Source: Ruminococcaceae bacterium UBA3215 (GTDB lineage Bacteria; Bacillota; Clostridia; Oscillospirales; Ruminococcaceae). From it: a stretch of DNA of 64,000 nt. The stretch is taken from positions 127,540 through 191,539 of the forward strand of contig DEWH01000017.1 in assembly GCA_002363155.1 (NCBI GenBank), given 5' to 3'. Under the pieces are notes generated by a model that was given only the letters and a program-made list of their open reading frames with translations, made no database searches and was not told the origin of the DNA. Below, piece by piece: positions 14,346 to 22,584 of the stretch; positions within the stretch are counted from its first letter, which is position 1; each line of letters begins with the position of its first letter. The position numbers and the translations under genes were made by a program.

Positions 14346-16526
14346 TTATTCATTCGTGACGAGTTCGGTATAAGCTCCGCCGAGCTTCATAAGCTCATCG
14401 TGAGTACCGCGCTCGACGACTTTTCCCTTTTCAAGCACGATTATCTCATCACAGTCACGAATCGTTGAAAGCCTGTGGGCAATAACTATGCAGGTTATTC
14501 CGCGGTCCCTGATAGACTTTACAACTTCGTATTCCGTCTTTGCGTCAAGCGCGGAAGTAGCCTCATCGAGAATGATTATGGAGGGATCCTGCGCAAGGAC
14601 TCTCGCTATCTCAAGTCTCTGCCTCTGACCGCCCGAAAGATCGCGTCCTCCGGAGGTGAGCTTATATTTGTAACCGCCCTCACGCTGCATTATATCCTCA
14701 TGTATCTGCGCGTCACGGGCTGCGAGTATCATCTCGAAATCCCTTATGGAATCGTCCCACATTTTGATGTTGTTCGCGATTGTATCTTCAAAGAGGGTTA
14801 TTTCCTGATCTACGACGGCAACGGAACCTGTCATCACAGGGCGCGGATATGCCTGACGGGGCTTTCCGTCAAACAGGATCTCGCCGTCCCACTGGTCATA
14901 AAGACCGGAGATAAGCTTGGCGAGCGTCGATTTTCCGCAGCCGGACGAACCTACGAATGCCACTCTGCTTCCGGGCTTCATGGTCATTGAAAAGTTCTCG
15001 ATCAGCGGTTCCGCAAGCTTTGAATAGCCGAATGTGACATTCTTCAGCTCCACCTGTCCGCCGAGCTTTTCTTTTGGAGCATCTTCAGCGCCCTCACTGC
15101 TTTCCGCGTTTTTGTCCGGCGGGTATTCCATCACGTCCTCGACACGCTCCATCTGTGTGCGCATTTCCTGTATGGTCTGACCTGCGCTCACGAGCGTCAT
15201 CGCCGGTGCCATGAATGAGCCGAGGAAGCCCTGGAACATCTGCAGCACGCCGAGGGTGAACTCACCCTCCATAATGAACCATATACCGAGAATGAGTACC
15301 GCGTAGCCTGCGAGGGTGCTGAAAAACATCGGTATCATTCCGATCATTTCGTCGGTTTTATAGGACTTCACCATCTGCGAATTAACGGAAGCCTGGTAGC
15401 CTGCCCATTTACGGAAGAATCCGTTTTCCGCGCCGCTTGACTTTATCGTCTCCACCATTTCGATGCCGGAGACAGTCGTTGCCGCGAGCTTTGCTCCGTC
15501 ACGCTGCATAACGCGGGTGATGTTTATACGCTTTTCGGAGATTATCCGGGACATAATGAGGTTGAGCACTATGGTGCTGAGTCCTATCGCCGTAAGGACT
15601 ATGCTTCTCCGGAGCATCAGCACAAGGTAGAATATCATCATGATCGTGTTCAGCGCAAGGGGCGCAAGAGTATTCACAAGCGTCCCGGCTATCGTTTCAT
15701 TCGTACCGCGCCTTTGCTGGATATCTCCAGCCATTCTCTGCGAGAAGAACTCCATAGGCATACGCAGGATCTTCCACATATAGGTGGTGCTTCCTATCGC
15801 CGCCATTTTTCCGTTGATCTTGAGGGAATAGATAGTCTGAGCCCATGACACGATGATCTGCAGAACCGCAAGTCCGATCATGATGCCGATGAACGGAAAC
15901 AGCCAGTCCCGGTTCGTGCCGGAGAGGAGCCTGTCCATGAATATGCGCGACATTATCGGATCTATAATGCCGAACAGGTACGAAATTACAGTCGTAAGCA
16001 TTACGAAAACCACAGCCGCGCCTGCGCCGGCAAGACGCTTTCTTGCAAAGGCGACAGTGCTCTTTCTCTTTCCGCTGGGCTTGAAATCCGGACCCGGCAC
16101 AGGCACGACAGTCACGCCGGTAAAGGAATTGTCGAATTCCTCTTCCGTGACTTTGACAAATCCCCTTGCCGGGTCATTTATGTACGCATACTTTCCCTTG
16201 AATCCGCAGAGCACCACGAAATGGTTGAAATTCCAGTGGATTATGCAGGGGAACTGTCCGAGCTTGCGAATTGACTCGGGGGTTTTGCGGTATCCCTTTA
16301 CGCTGAACCCATAGCCCTGTGCCGCGAGATAGATATTCTTCGCATTTGAACCGTCCCTTGAAACGCCGCAGTCCGAACGCACCTGCTCCAGCGGTATCCA
16401 CTTCCCGTAGTACGCCATTACCATAGCAAGCGATGCCGCTCCGCATTCAAGCGCTTCGAGCTGCATTATCACCGGAACCTTGGCGGCACCCTTTGCAACA
16501 GTAGGCCTGATCTTTTTTTCGCTCAT
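14346..16526 (-). CDS. NHLM-type peptidase-containing ABC exporter (C39 peptidase)
   Basis: 726 residues. The N-terminal C39 peptidase (about 18-135) has oxyanion Gln22, catalytic Cys28 (EALECGAAS), His102 (WNFNHFVVL) and Asp118 (INDPARG), so it should be active. Such domains cut bacteriocin-type leaders after a GG/GA motif. A six-helix membrane domain (about 160-450) and an ATPase with GSSGCGKST, LSGGQRQR and IIILDEATSALD follow. It matches the peptidase/ATP-binding subunit of NHLM systems (TIGR03796-like). It sits 15 bases after the short HlyD gene and 206 bases before the second ABC gene, the gap being filled by repeats. No substrate with a double-glycine leader is visible nearby. Confidence 0.92.
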   Translation of the reverse strand: MSEKKIRPTVAKGAAKVPVIMQLEALECGAASLAMVMAYYGKWIPLEQVRSDCGVSRDGSNAKNIYLAAQGYGFSVKGYRKTPESIRKLGQFPCIIHWNFNHFVVLCGFKGKYAYINDPARGFVKVTEEEFDNSFTGVTVVPVPGPDFKPSGKRKSTVAFARKRLAGAGAAVVFVMLTTVISYLFGIIDPIMSRIFMDRLLSGTNRDWLFPFIGIMIGLAVLQIIVSWAQTIYSLKINGKMAAIGSTTYMWKILRMPMEFFSQRMAGDIQQRRGTNETIAGTLVNTLAPLALNTIMMIFYLVLMLRRSIVLTAIGLSTIVLNLIMSRIISEKRINITRVMQRDGAKLAATTVSGIEMVETIKSSGAENGFFRKWAGYQASVNSQMVKSYKTDEMIGMIPMFFSTLAGYAVLILGIWFIMEGEFTLGVLQMFQGFLGSFMAPAMTLVSAGQTIQEMRTQMERVEDVMEYPPDKNAESSEGAEDAPKEKLGGQVELKNVTFGYSKLAEPLIENFSMTMKPGSRVAFVGSSGCGKSTLAKLISGLYDQWDGEILFDGKPRQAYPRPVMTGSVAVVDQEITLFEDTIANNIKMWDDSIRDFEMILAARDAQIHEDIMQREGGYKYKLTSGGRDLSGGQRQRLEIARVLAQDPSIIILDEATSALDAKTEYEVVKSIRDRGITCIVIAHRLSTIRDCDEIIVLEKGKVVERGTHDELMKLGGAYTELVTNE

Positions 16527-16541
16527 TTTACGCTTTCCGCC

Positions 16542-16964
16542 TTACTTGAATAAAAATGTGACAGGTGAAACGGTCTCCACTACTATTTTCGCTTCATAAT
16601 CTCCGTCAAGAAGCTCAACCGGTACGAGTGCGACAGTTCTCCCGTGATCGTCTTTGCTCATCGAGGCTATGCTGTATTCCTCGGAGCCTATGCGAACGGT
16701 CATGCCGGCGGCGATCGGCACGGGGGTATTTTCCGTAGCCCACACATTCGCGGTGCCGTCCGAAACGTCTGCCATAGCGCTCACCGTCGTTTCAAGCTTT
16801 CCGAGAGAAGCCCATGCGATAAACCCTATAAGCAGTGTTATGACTGCCGCGAGTATTACCCAGATACCGGGATTTGTTACTTTAAGGTAGTCGTTGAGCT
16901 GTTCAGGGGAGTTTATCCTGTCGAGCGCACGCTGACTGAATATCTTGTTTTTCTGTTCTGCCAT
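16542..16964 (-). CDS. very short NHLM-type HlyD secretion protein
   Basis: 140 residues from the ATG at 16964, chosen because AAGGAG is 9 bases upstream; an upstream ATG (16988) overlapping the previous stop has none. The N terminus, KIFSQRALDRINSPEQLNDY, matches the start of NHLM bacteriocin system secretion proteins (TIGR03794-like), followed by one membrane segment (about 35-58) and a small beta domain that reads like the C-terminal barrel of such adaptors (VPIAAGMTVRIG, VALVPVELLDGDYEAKIVVE). Family members are usually about 300-420 residues with a long helical hairpin; here the hairpin is absent and there is no frameshift debris. It may be a minimal adaptor suited to a single-membrane cell (inference). 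Confidence 0.72.
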   Translation of the reverse strand: MAEQKNKIFSQRALDRINSPEQLNDYLKVTNPGIWVILAAVITLLIGFIAWASLGKLETTVSAMADVSDGTANVWATENTPVPIAAGMTVRIGSEEYSIASMSKDDHGRTVALVPVELLDGDYEAKIVVETVSPVTFLFK

Positions 16965-16984
16965 TATACCATTCTCCTTGATGT

Positions 16985-17395
16985 TCACACAATGTTCTTG
17001 GTTATGGTAAGTATATTGCGGCCGTCCTTGTATTCATACTCGATCCCGTCCATGGTCTTTTTGACCATGAAGATGCCGAGTCCGCCTTTCTTTCTCTCTT
17101 TAAGCGGGGTCTTAATGTTCGGATCCGGCTTTGCGAGCGGGTCATAGGGCATTCCACCGTCAATGAAGCTGAGGACTACCGAAAGAGGGTCCTCCTTTGT
17201 CTCCACGCGTATCTGTGCAATTCCGATATCCGGGTCATAGGCGTAGCTTGAGATATTCACGAATATCTCCTCCACAGCCACATCTATCTGCGACTTTATT
17301 CTTGAACTGCACGAAGCGGCTTTGAGGTGTTCCCCGACGAACGCGAGCACCTGCGGAAGGTTTTCCGGCACCGCCTGTATATCAAGTTTATCCAT
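16985..17395 (-). CDS. RsbW-like anti-sigma/switch kinase (GHKL ATPase)
   Basis: 136 residues, the normal length for RsbW/SpoIIAB proteins. N box VAVEEIFVNISSYAY with Glu and Asn (about 43 and 47), G1 box FIDGGMPYDPL, a loop rich in Lys, and G2 box GGLGIFMVKKTMD. These proteins bind ATP, phosphorylate a STAS antagonist and hold a target (often a sigma factor) inactive. It follows the STAS gene by 11 bases and the SpoIIE gene before it, giving the full partner-switching set. No sigma factor is in this operon, so the target may be elsewhere, or may be another protein such as an exporter or biosynthetic component. Confidence 0.87.
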   Translation of the reverse strand: MDKLDIQAVPENLPQVLAFVGEHLKAASCSSRIKSQIDVAVEEIFVNISSYAYDPDIGIAQIRVETKEDPLSVVLSFIDGGMPYDPLAKPDPNIKTPLKERKKGGLGIFMVKKTMDGIEYEYKDGRNILTITKNIV

Positions 17396-17406
17396 TGCGA
17401 TTCTCC

Positions 17407-17703
17407 TTATTCTATGGTAAGATCGTCGATGAAACCGGTAACTTCAAATACGTCCATTACCTCGGGGCATACATTCTTCACCGTCATCTCACCCTGATCC
17501 TCCATTATCTGCATTGCGGTAAGCAATACGCGAAGACCGGCGCTTGAGATGTATTCAAGCTTCTCAAAGTCCATCACGAGCTTCTCAACGCCGTCAAGCG
17601 CAGGTTCAAGCTTCTTTTCAAGACCCGGTGCCGTAAGGGTATCAAGTCTTCCTTCAAGTGCGACGGTAAGATGATTCCCGTCTCTGTTCATTGTAACATT
17701 CAT
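17407..17703 (-). CDS. STAS-domain anti-sigma factor antagonist (RsbV/SpoIIAA-like)
   Basis: 98 residues from the ATG at 17703, which overlaps the stop of the phosphatase gene (ATGA); GGGGGA lies upstream. The STAS fold shows in GNHLTVALEGRLDT, LVMDFEKLEYISSAGLRVLL and the last helix. Ser54 in SSAG aligns with the serine phosphorylated in RsbV/SpoIIAA. It is expected to be phosphorylated by the RsbW-like kinase at 16985 and dephosphorylated by the SpoIIE protein at 17700. Confidence 0.88.
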   Translation of the reverse strand: MNVTMNRDGNHLTVALEGRLDTLTAPGLEKKLEPALDGVEKLVMDFEKLEYISSAGLRVLLTAMQIMEDQGEMTVKNVCPEVMDVFEVTGFIDDLTIE

Positions 17704-19490
17704 ATCTGTTCCCCCGTTTTGGTTTTTCCGTTGTATTTTATGCAAAGCATAGTAAGATCGTCGAACTGCGGCGCATCACCTACAAATCTGTTTATTGCCT
17801 CAGTCATATTTTTCAGCAGTGTTTCCGGCAGAGCATCTGGATCGCTGTTGAGCGTTTCGAGCATACGTCCCGTGCCGAAAAGCTCGTTTCCGGCATTTGC
17901 CGCTTCAGCCGCGCCGTCTGTATATACGAAAAGCGTTCCGCCGGGTTCGACATCGAACTCATACTCGGTATAGCGCTTTTTCTTCATTGCTCCGAGCACA
18001 AATCCGTGCTTGTCTTTGAAAATCTCAAACTGGCCGCCGGGCTTCCGTATCATCGGGTATTCATGACCGGCGTTTGCAGCCTTTATATGACCTGTCGTGA
18101 TATCGAGCACGCCGAACCACACCGTTACAAACATCTTGTTCTTGTTGTTCTCGCAGATGCTTGCATTTGCGCGGTTCAGCACTTCCGCGGGCGGCAGCCC
18201 CGTCATAGCGTAGTTCTTCACAAGCATCTTTGACATCATCATAAACAGCGCCGCAGGCACGCCCTTGCCGGATACGTCCGCGATAACAAGTCCGAGATGC
18301 TCCTCGTCTATGAAGAAGAAGTCGTAGAAATCACCGCCGACTTCCTTTGCCGGATCCATTGAAGCGTAAAGCGAAAGCTCCGGTATATCCGGGAATGACG
18401 TCGGGAGCATATCCGCTTGGATCTTCGTGGCGAGGTCAAGTTCGGCTTCCACTCTCTCCCGCTCACTGTTGAGACGCAGGTTTTCTTCCGTGTACCTGTC
18501 GATCTCCACCGCAAGTTCCGAGATACTGTCGGCAAGCCTTCCGAACTCATTCTTCGCCTTTACAGCCGACATTTTCTTAACTACCGCTTCGCTGTTCTTT
18601 GTCTCGATATATTCGCGGACTGCGTTATGCACTTTCACCGTAGGTCTTACGGCTTTGAGATATATGAACAGGATCAGCATTATATTTATGAGAATGAGGC
18701 ACACCGCTCCCCATATTATCATATAGTTCAGATTGACATTGAGTATATGCGCAAAGGAAGACCAGTCATATTCAAAGCAAAGAACATACAGCATTTCTCC
18801 GTTGACTATCACCGGTACAAATGCAAGATATGTAAGGCTTCTGTTCCCTTCAATATAAAGGTCCTGATAAACGATATCGCCGTAATCAACGCCGTATGTT
18901 CCGTTATGAAGCACGTCAAACAGCGGGACAGAATCATCTTTTTCAGCCTGGAGCCCGAGAGAGTGATCGCCGACTTCATCGCTGTAGCCGTTGCTTTCAA
19001 ATATCATGCATATATCGCCTTCGTCTTCACTGTGCTCTTCGCCGTATTTACGGATATCAAAGCAATAAACGGCTTCAAAGGTGTCATCTCCGCGCTTTCT
19101 GTCAAAGACGTTCACTATATAATTGTACATGGCTTTCAGAAAAGCACGTTTCGTCTCTTCATCCCATGTATTGATCTCTTCCATATCAAGCGTCTGCGCA
19201 TAAACGGAATAATTCAGCTCGTCCTCAAAGGTCAGCTGTAATTCCGAGGCCGGCTCATGGACCATATCGGGATCCTTTTCCCACTCATCTATCACCCATT
19301 TTACTATATCGGTGCTCATGAACAGGTTCTTGTACTCTTTGACCTGCTTCACGATAGCGTCGTTGTTCGACTCTATGTACATGTTTCTGGTACCGCTGAT
19401 AACGATAAAACCAATGAGCGCAAGCGCGAATATGAACATCAGCGTTACTATGATACTTACCTGTACGGCAAGTTTTCTTGTTTTTTTCAT
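17700..19490 (-). CDS. membrane SpoIIE-type phosphatase of the partner switch
   Basis: 596 residues. Membrane segments at about 9-32 and 253-277 flank an extracellular region of about 220 residues with no clear Cache motif. A linker and coiled coil (about 285-355) precede the SpoIIE PP2C domain (about 355-590): EVGGDFYDFF, IADVSGKGVPAALFM, AANAGHEYP, YTDGAAEA and QFDDLTM carry the metal-binding Asp residues. It dephosphorylates a STAS protein, almost surely the overlapping gene product at 17407. It is one of three close paralogues in the window (6364, 25232). The ribosome binding site is GGTGGTG. Its place in the operon between fatty-acid genes and exporter genes suggests that an external signal gates the pathway. 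Confidence 0.9.
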   Translation of the reverse strand: MKKTRKLAVQVSIIVTLMFIFALALIGFIVISGTRNMYIESNNDAIVKQVKEYKNLFMSTDIVKWVIDEWEKDPDMVHEPASELQLTFEDELNYSVYAQTLDMEEINTWDEETKRAFLKAMYNYIVNVFDRKRGDDTFEAVYCFDIRKYGEEHSEDEGDICMIFESNGYSDEVGDHSLGLQAEKDDSVPLFDVLHNGTYGVDYGDIVYQDLYIEGNRSLTYLAFVPVIVNGEMLYVLCFEYDWSSFAHILNVNLNYMIIWGAVCLILINIMLILFIYLKAVRPTVKVHNAVREYIETKNSEAVVKKMSAVKAKNEFGRLADSISELAVEIDRYTEENLRLNSERERVEAELDLATKIQADMLPTSFPDIPELSLYASMDPAKEVGGDFYDFFFIDEEHLGLVIADVSGKGVPAALFMMMSKMLVKNYAMTGLPPAEVLNRANASICENNKNKMFVTVWFGVLDITTGHIKAANAGHEYPMIRKPGGQFEIFKDKHGFVLGAMKKKRYTEYEFDVEPGGTLFVYTDGAAEAANAGNELFGTGRMLETLNSDPDALPETLLKNMTEAINRFVGDAPQFDDLTMLCIKYNGKTKTGEQI

Positions 19491-19514
19491 TTACACCACC
19501 AATGCCGGTTATTT

Positions 19515-20234
19515 TTATACAGACAATCCGCCGTCGATCACGAAGGACTGCCCGGTAATATACCGGGACCTGTCGCTTATCAGAAACGCGCATAGCTCCG
19601 CGACTTCCTCCGGCTTTCCGAAGCGTTTCGCAGGGATCTTTGCGATGCATTCGCTGCGGAATCTCTCATCGAATCCCGCGGTCATATCCGTTTCGATAAA
19701 TCCCGGAGCAACCGTATTTACGCGGATATTCTTTCCCGCAAGCTCCAGTGCCGCAGCTCTCGTCATAGCGTCAAGAGCGCCTTTTGAAGCACAGTAGCTT
19801 GACTGCCCGATACCGCCTCTTATGCCGAATACCGAGCTTATATTCACGACCGAACCGCCTTTGCGTGAAACGAGGGGTACGACAGCGCCCTGCAAAATGC
19901 GCATTGCCGAAAAAAGGTTGGTCTCAAGCACATTTTCCCACTTGTCGGGAGAAGCGGCAAACAGCGGTTCGGAAGCTGTGATGCCGATGCAGTTCACAAG
20001 AGCATCTATCCCGCCGAAAGCGCGTATCTCCGCCTTGACCGTCTTTGTGATATCTTCCCTGCTGCCGGCATCGAGCACGAACAGCTTCGCACCGATCGTC
20101 TCAAGCTCCGGCTTCATGGTGCGGTATGAACCGAGGACTTCGGCGCCTTCCGAAATGAACAGCTTCGCGCAGGCAGTCCCGATACCTCCGGAAATGCCCG
20201 TTACAAGCACCTTTTTTCCTTCGAGAATTCCCAT
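19515..20234 (-). CDS. FabG-like 3-oxoacyl-ACP reductase (SDR)
   Basis: 239 residues, standard classical short-chain dehydrogenase length. NADP-binding TGISGGIG (12-19), NCIG motif, catalytic Ser in VVNISSVFG and YCASK with the Tyr-x-x-x-Lys pair, C-terminal GQSFVIDGG. With the neighbouring ketosynthase and ACP genes it should reduce a beta-ketoacyl-ACP. No dehydratase or enoyl reductase gene is in the operon, so either primary-metabolism enzymes complete the cycle or the product keeps hydroxyl groups. The gap to the preceding ketosynthase-like gene is 3 bases. Confidence 0.88.
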   Translation of the reverse strand: MGILEGKKVLVTGISGGIGTACAKLFISEGAEVLGSYRTMKPELETIGAKLFVLDAGSREDITKTVKAEIRAFGGIDALVNCIGITASEPLFAASPDKWENVLETNLFSAMRILQGAVVPLVSRKGGSVVNISSVFGIRGGIGQSSYCASKGALDAMTRAAALELAGKNIRVNTVAPGFIETDMTAGFDERFRSECIAKIPAKRFGKPEEVAELCAFLISDRSRYITGQSFVIDGGLSV

Positions 20235-20237
20235 ATC

Positions 20238-21218
20238 CTATGCCCTTTCGATCATCGCCGTGCAGTAATTGCCCACCATATCCGTTCCGGTCACGAGCAC
20301 CTTCCCGTACATTCCGCATTTTACCGCAGCCGCGGCAAAGGCGGCATTCACCGCATATCCGCAGCCCAGCGTCTCGCCGGCGTATTTCTTCGGTGCGAAC
20401 CGCACAGCGCCGGGGAAAACATCTTCTGCCGCGCCGTTTTCGATATCGTCGAAGTATGTGCCGTTTGCGGAGGTGAATACCGCGTCCGGCGCATAATCAT
20501 ATCTTTTCAGTATATCCGCTATGATATCCGCCGCACTGCCGTCAAGCCTGTGCAGAAGCGGACTTTTCCCGAGAGAAGCGGAATATGACCTGCTTATCTC
20601 AGCCAGAGTTCTCTCCGTCTTTTCGCGGCTTGTCATAAACATTGCCGCTCCCTCGGACAGCTCACAGCCTTTCAGCGTATCGAGCCTGCCGAGCTCATCG
20701 AACAGTGCAGTATCGTATTCTTCCACCGAGCCGCAGAGTATCATATCCGCCTTTCCCGTACCGAGAAGCAGTGCCGTGTATTCGATAGGGTCCCCGCCGG
20801 TAAGCACTGTGCTTGCTCCTCTGAAATCGTTCAGTATGCAGATCTGTCCGACGCAGGAATTCGGCACGGTCCCGGAAAAGACAGCAGGACTGCACAGTCC
20901 CGGCACGCCTTTTGCCGTCATATCGCCGAACTGCGAGTGATAAACGCTTGAACCGTAGCCGGTGGAAACTATGGTGCCTATCCTGCGGTGATCTGTCCCC
21001 TCCGGTATTGCCGCTTCCCGTACCGCATTATCCGCCGCGGTGCAGGCTAATTTGTTGTAACGGCTGTTGCGCCGCATTTTTGCCGCGGGGATCTGCGACT
21101 CGAACTCAACCGGAAGCGAAGAAAGCTCCGGTGCGTTCCCATTCAGCACTTTTATTATATCCTCGGTTGACTGTGCGCAGCGGGAGATGATACCGATGCT
21201 CTGAATGTAAGCTGTCAT
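20238..21218 (-). CDS. cysteine-less ketosynthase homologue (chain-length-factor-like)
   Basis: 326 residues from the ATG at 21218, which overlaps the stop of the ketosynthase gene (ATGA). The fold reads as a thiolase/ketosynthase: GTVPNSCVGQICILNDFRG, then GASTVLTGGDPIEYTALLLG where a ketosynthase would carry the catalytic Cys, GKADMILCGSVEEYD, and a C-terminal ETLGCGYAVNAAFAAAA. There is no HGTGT motif and no second active-site His, so condensation activity is unlikely. Pairing with an intact ketosynthase directly upstream is the arrangement of type II polyketide/aryl-polyene systems, where the inactive partner (KS-beta, chain length factor) sets chain length. That role is inferred. Confidence 0.72.
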   Translation of the reverse strand: MTAYIQSIGIISRCAQSTEDIIKVLNGNAPELSSLPVEFESQIPAAKMRRNSRYNKLACTAADNAVREAAIPEGTDHRRIGTIVSTGYGSSVYHSQFGDMTAKGVPGLCSPAVFSGTVPNSCVGQICILNDFRGASTVLTGGDPIEYTALLLGTGKADMILCGSVEEYDTALFDELGRLDTLKGCELSEGAAMFMTSREKTERTLAEISRSYSASLGKSPLLHRLDGSAADIIADILKRYDYAPDAVFTSANGTYFDDIENGAAEDVFPGAVRFAPKKYAGETLGCGYAVNAAFAAAAVKCGMYGKVLVTGTDMVGNYCTAMIERA

Positions 21219-22315
21219 TCTCCCACCCACTTTCTGATTATAATGCCTGCGCTGTTTCCGGAGAACCCGAAGCTGTCTGACATCGCGTATTCCATATCTA
21301 TCCTCTCCGGCGCATTGTACATCTCACAGCCGTCAAGCGGCTCCGTAAGCCGCGGCATAACTATCGGCTCTCCGGACTGCATCGAGCGGATAACACTTGC
21401 GAGTTCCACAGCGCCGGACGCTCCCATGCAGTGTCCGATGAGCGCCTTTGTGGAGCTTACGAAAGGCTTTTTCTCCGCGCCGCCATACAGCTTTCCGAGC
21501 GCGTTCGTCTCCATTGTGTCGTTAAGAACGGTACCTGTACCGTGGCCGTTTATGTAGTCGATCATATCCGCGGTGATACCTGCGTCCTCAAGCGCGTTCA
21601 GCATAAGGTGATACGCTTCTTCGCCGGTAGGTTCCGGACTTGTGGCATGGTATGCGTCATTTCCCGTCGCGGAGCCTATGATCTCACAGTATATCTTTGC
21701 ATTCCTCGCTGCTGCGTGTTCGAGTGTCTCCAGCATAAAGAACGCACCGCCCTCACCGATGTTGATGCCGTCGTGCTTCACATCGTAGGGGCTGCATACA
21801 TCTGCGCTGAGGGATCTGAGGCAGTTGAACCCGTATGCCGCCATCTGCGTGAGCTCATCTGCGCCGCCGGCTATTGCCGTACTGCACAGCCCGTTTCTGA
21901 TGAAGTCGTATGCCATGCCTATCGCGGTAGTTCCGGCTGCGCAGGAAGCGGAGGAAATGTCGATACACCCCCGCACACCCGCAAGTTCCGCCGCGTAAAC
22001 GGCGAACTCGTTCATCATAGCGAGCGTATCCGCACCGCTCCTGCTGTGTTCGAGAAAGGCGTTGTCACGGGCAAGCAGAGTCCCGAAAAACATTCGGCAG
22101 TCCGCTCCGCAGGCGGAGATATCCGACTTGTCAAGCCCCGCGTCCGCAAGCATATCGCTTATGGTGCGCCGGATTATATCGTAAAGCCTGTTCTCTTTGT
22201 CAAGTCCGTCTATCTCGCCGAACTTATCCGTCAGCAGCCCTTCCGTGCCGAACACGGTACACGGCTTTATCTCACCGCTGACTGCGCCCATTCCGGTTAT
22301 AACTACCCTGCTCAT
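21215..22315 (-). CDS. beta-ketoacyl-ACP synthase (FabF/KS-alpha-like)
   Basis: 366 residues, somewhat shorter than FabF (about 410). The full catalytic set is present: Cys125 in SSASCAAG, His258 in NGHGTGT, Lys290 in SSTKALIGH and His295 in GHCMGASG. It condenses malonyl-ACP with an acyl chain. The ATG overlaps the ACP stop codon (ATGA), and the stop overlaps the next gene, so ACP, KS and KS-like partner are translationally coupled as a unit. It probably acts as a heterodimer with the product of the next gene (inference from type II polyketide synthases). Confidence 0.9.
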   Translation of the reverse strand: MSRVVITGMGAVSGEIKPCTVFGTEGLLTDKFGEIDGLDKENRLYDIIRRTISDMLADAGLDKSDISACGADCRMFFGTLLARDNAFLEHSRSGADTLAMMNEFAVYAAELAGVRGCIDISSASCAAGTTAIGMAYDFIRNGLCSTAIAGGADELTQMAAYGFNCLRSLSADVCSPYDVKHDGINIGEGGAFFMLETLEHAAARNAKIYCEIIGSATGNDAYHATSPEPTGEEAYHLMLNALEDAGITADMIDYINGHGTGTVLNDTMETNALGKLYGGAEKKPFVSSTKALIGHCMGASGAVELASVIRSMQSGEPIVMPRLTEPLDGCEMYNAPERIDMEYAMSDSFGFSGNSAGIIIRKWVGE

Positions 22316-22584
22316 TCGTTTATACCATGCTCGCTGAGGTACTGGGCGACCGCGTTCACCGAATACAGCTTCTTTACATCTTCGGCGGGAACATCGTATC
22401 CGAACAGCTCAAATATCATCGTTACCAGCTCCAGCGCATCTATGGAATCGAGTCCGAGGTTTGGGCGGTCATCGCCGGTATTGAATATGATAGTATCGTC
22501 GCTGAAACCGGCGAGCATATCGTCGTCTATATCAAGGTGAGAAATGATGTTTTCTCTGATCTTTGCAACAAATTCTTCTTTCAT
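22312..22584 (-). CDS. acyl carrier protein
   Basis: 90 residues. The phosphopantetheine site is LGLDSIDALEL with Ser47, in a typical four-helix ACP sequence with an acidic surface. The start ATG overlaps the stop of the GNAT gene (ATGA) with AGGAGG-like sequence upstream, and its own stop overlaps the ketosynthase start. As it sits between an acyltransferase-type gene and ketosynthases, it is probably a dedicated carrier for the operon's acyl product, distinct from the housekeeping ACP (inference). Confidence 0.88.
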   Translation of the reverse strand: MKEEFVAKIRENIISHLDIDDDMLAGFSDDTIIFNTGDDRPNLGLDSIDALELVTMIFELFGYDVPAEDVKKLYSVNAVAQYLSEHGINE

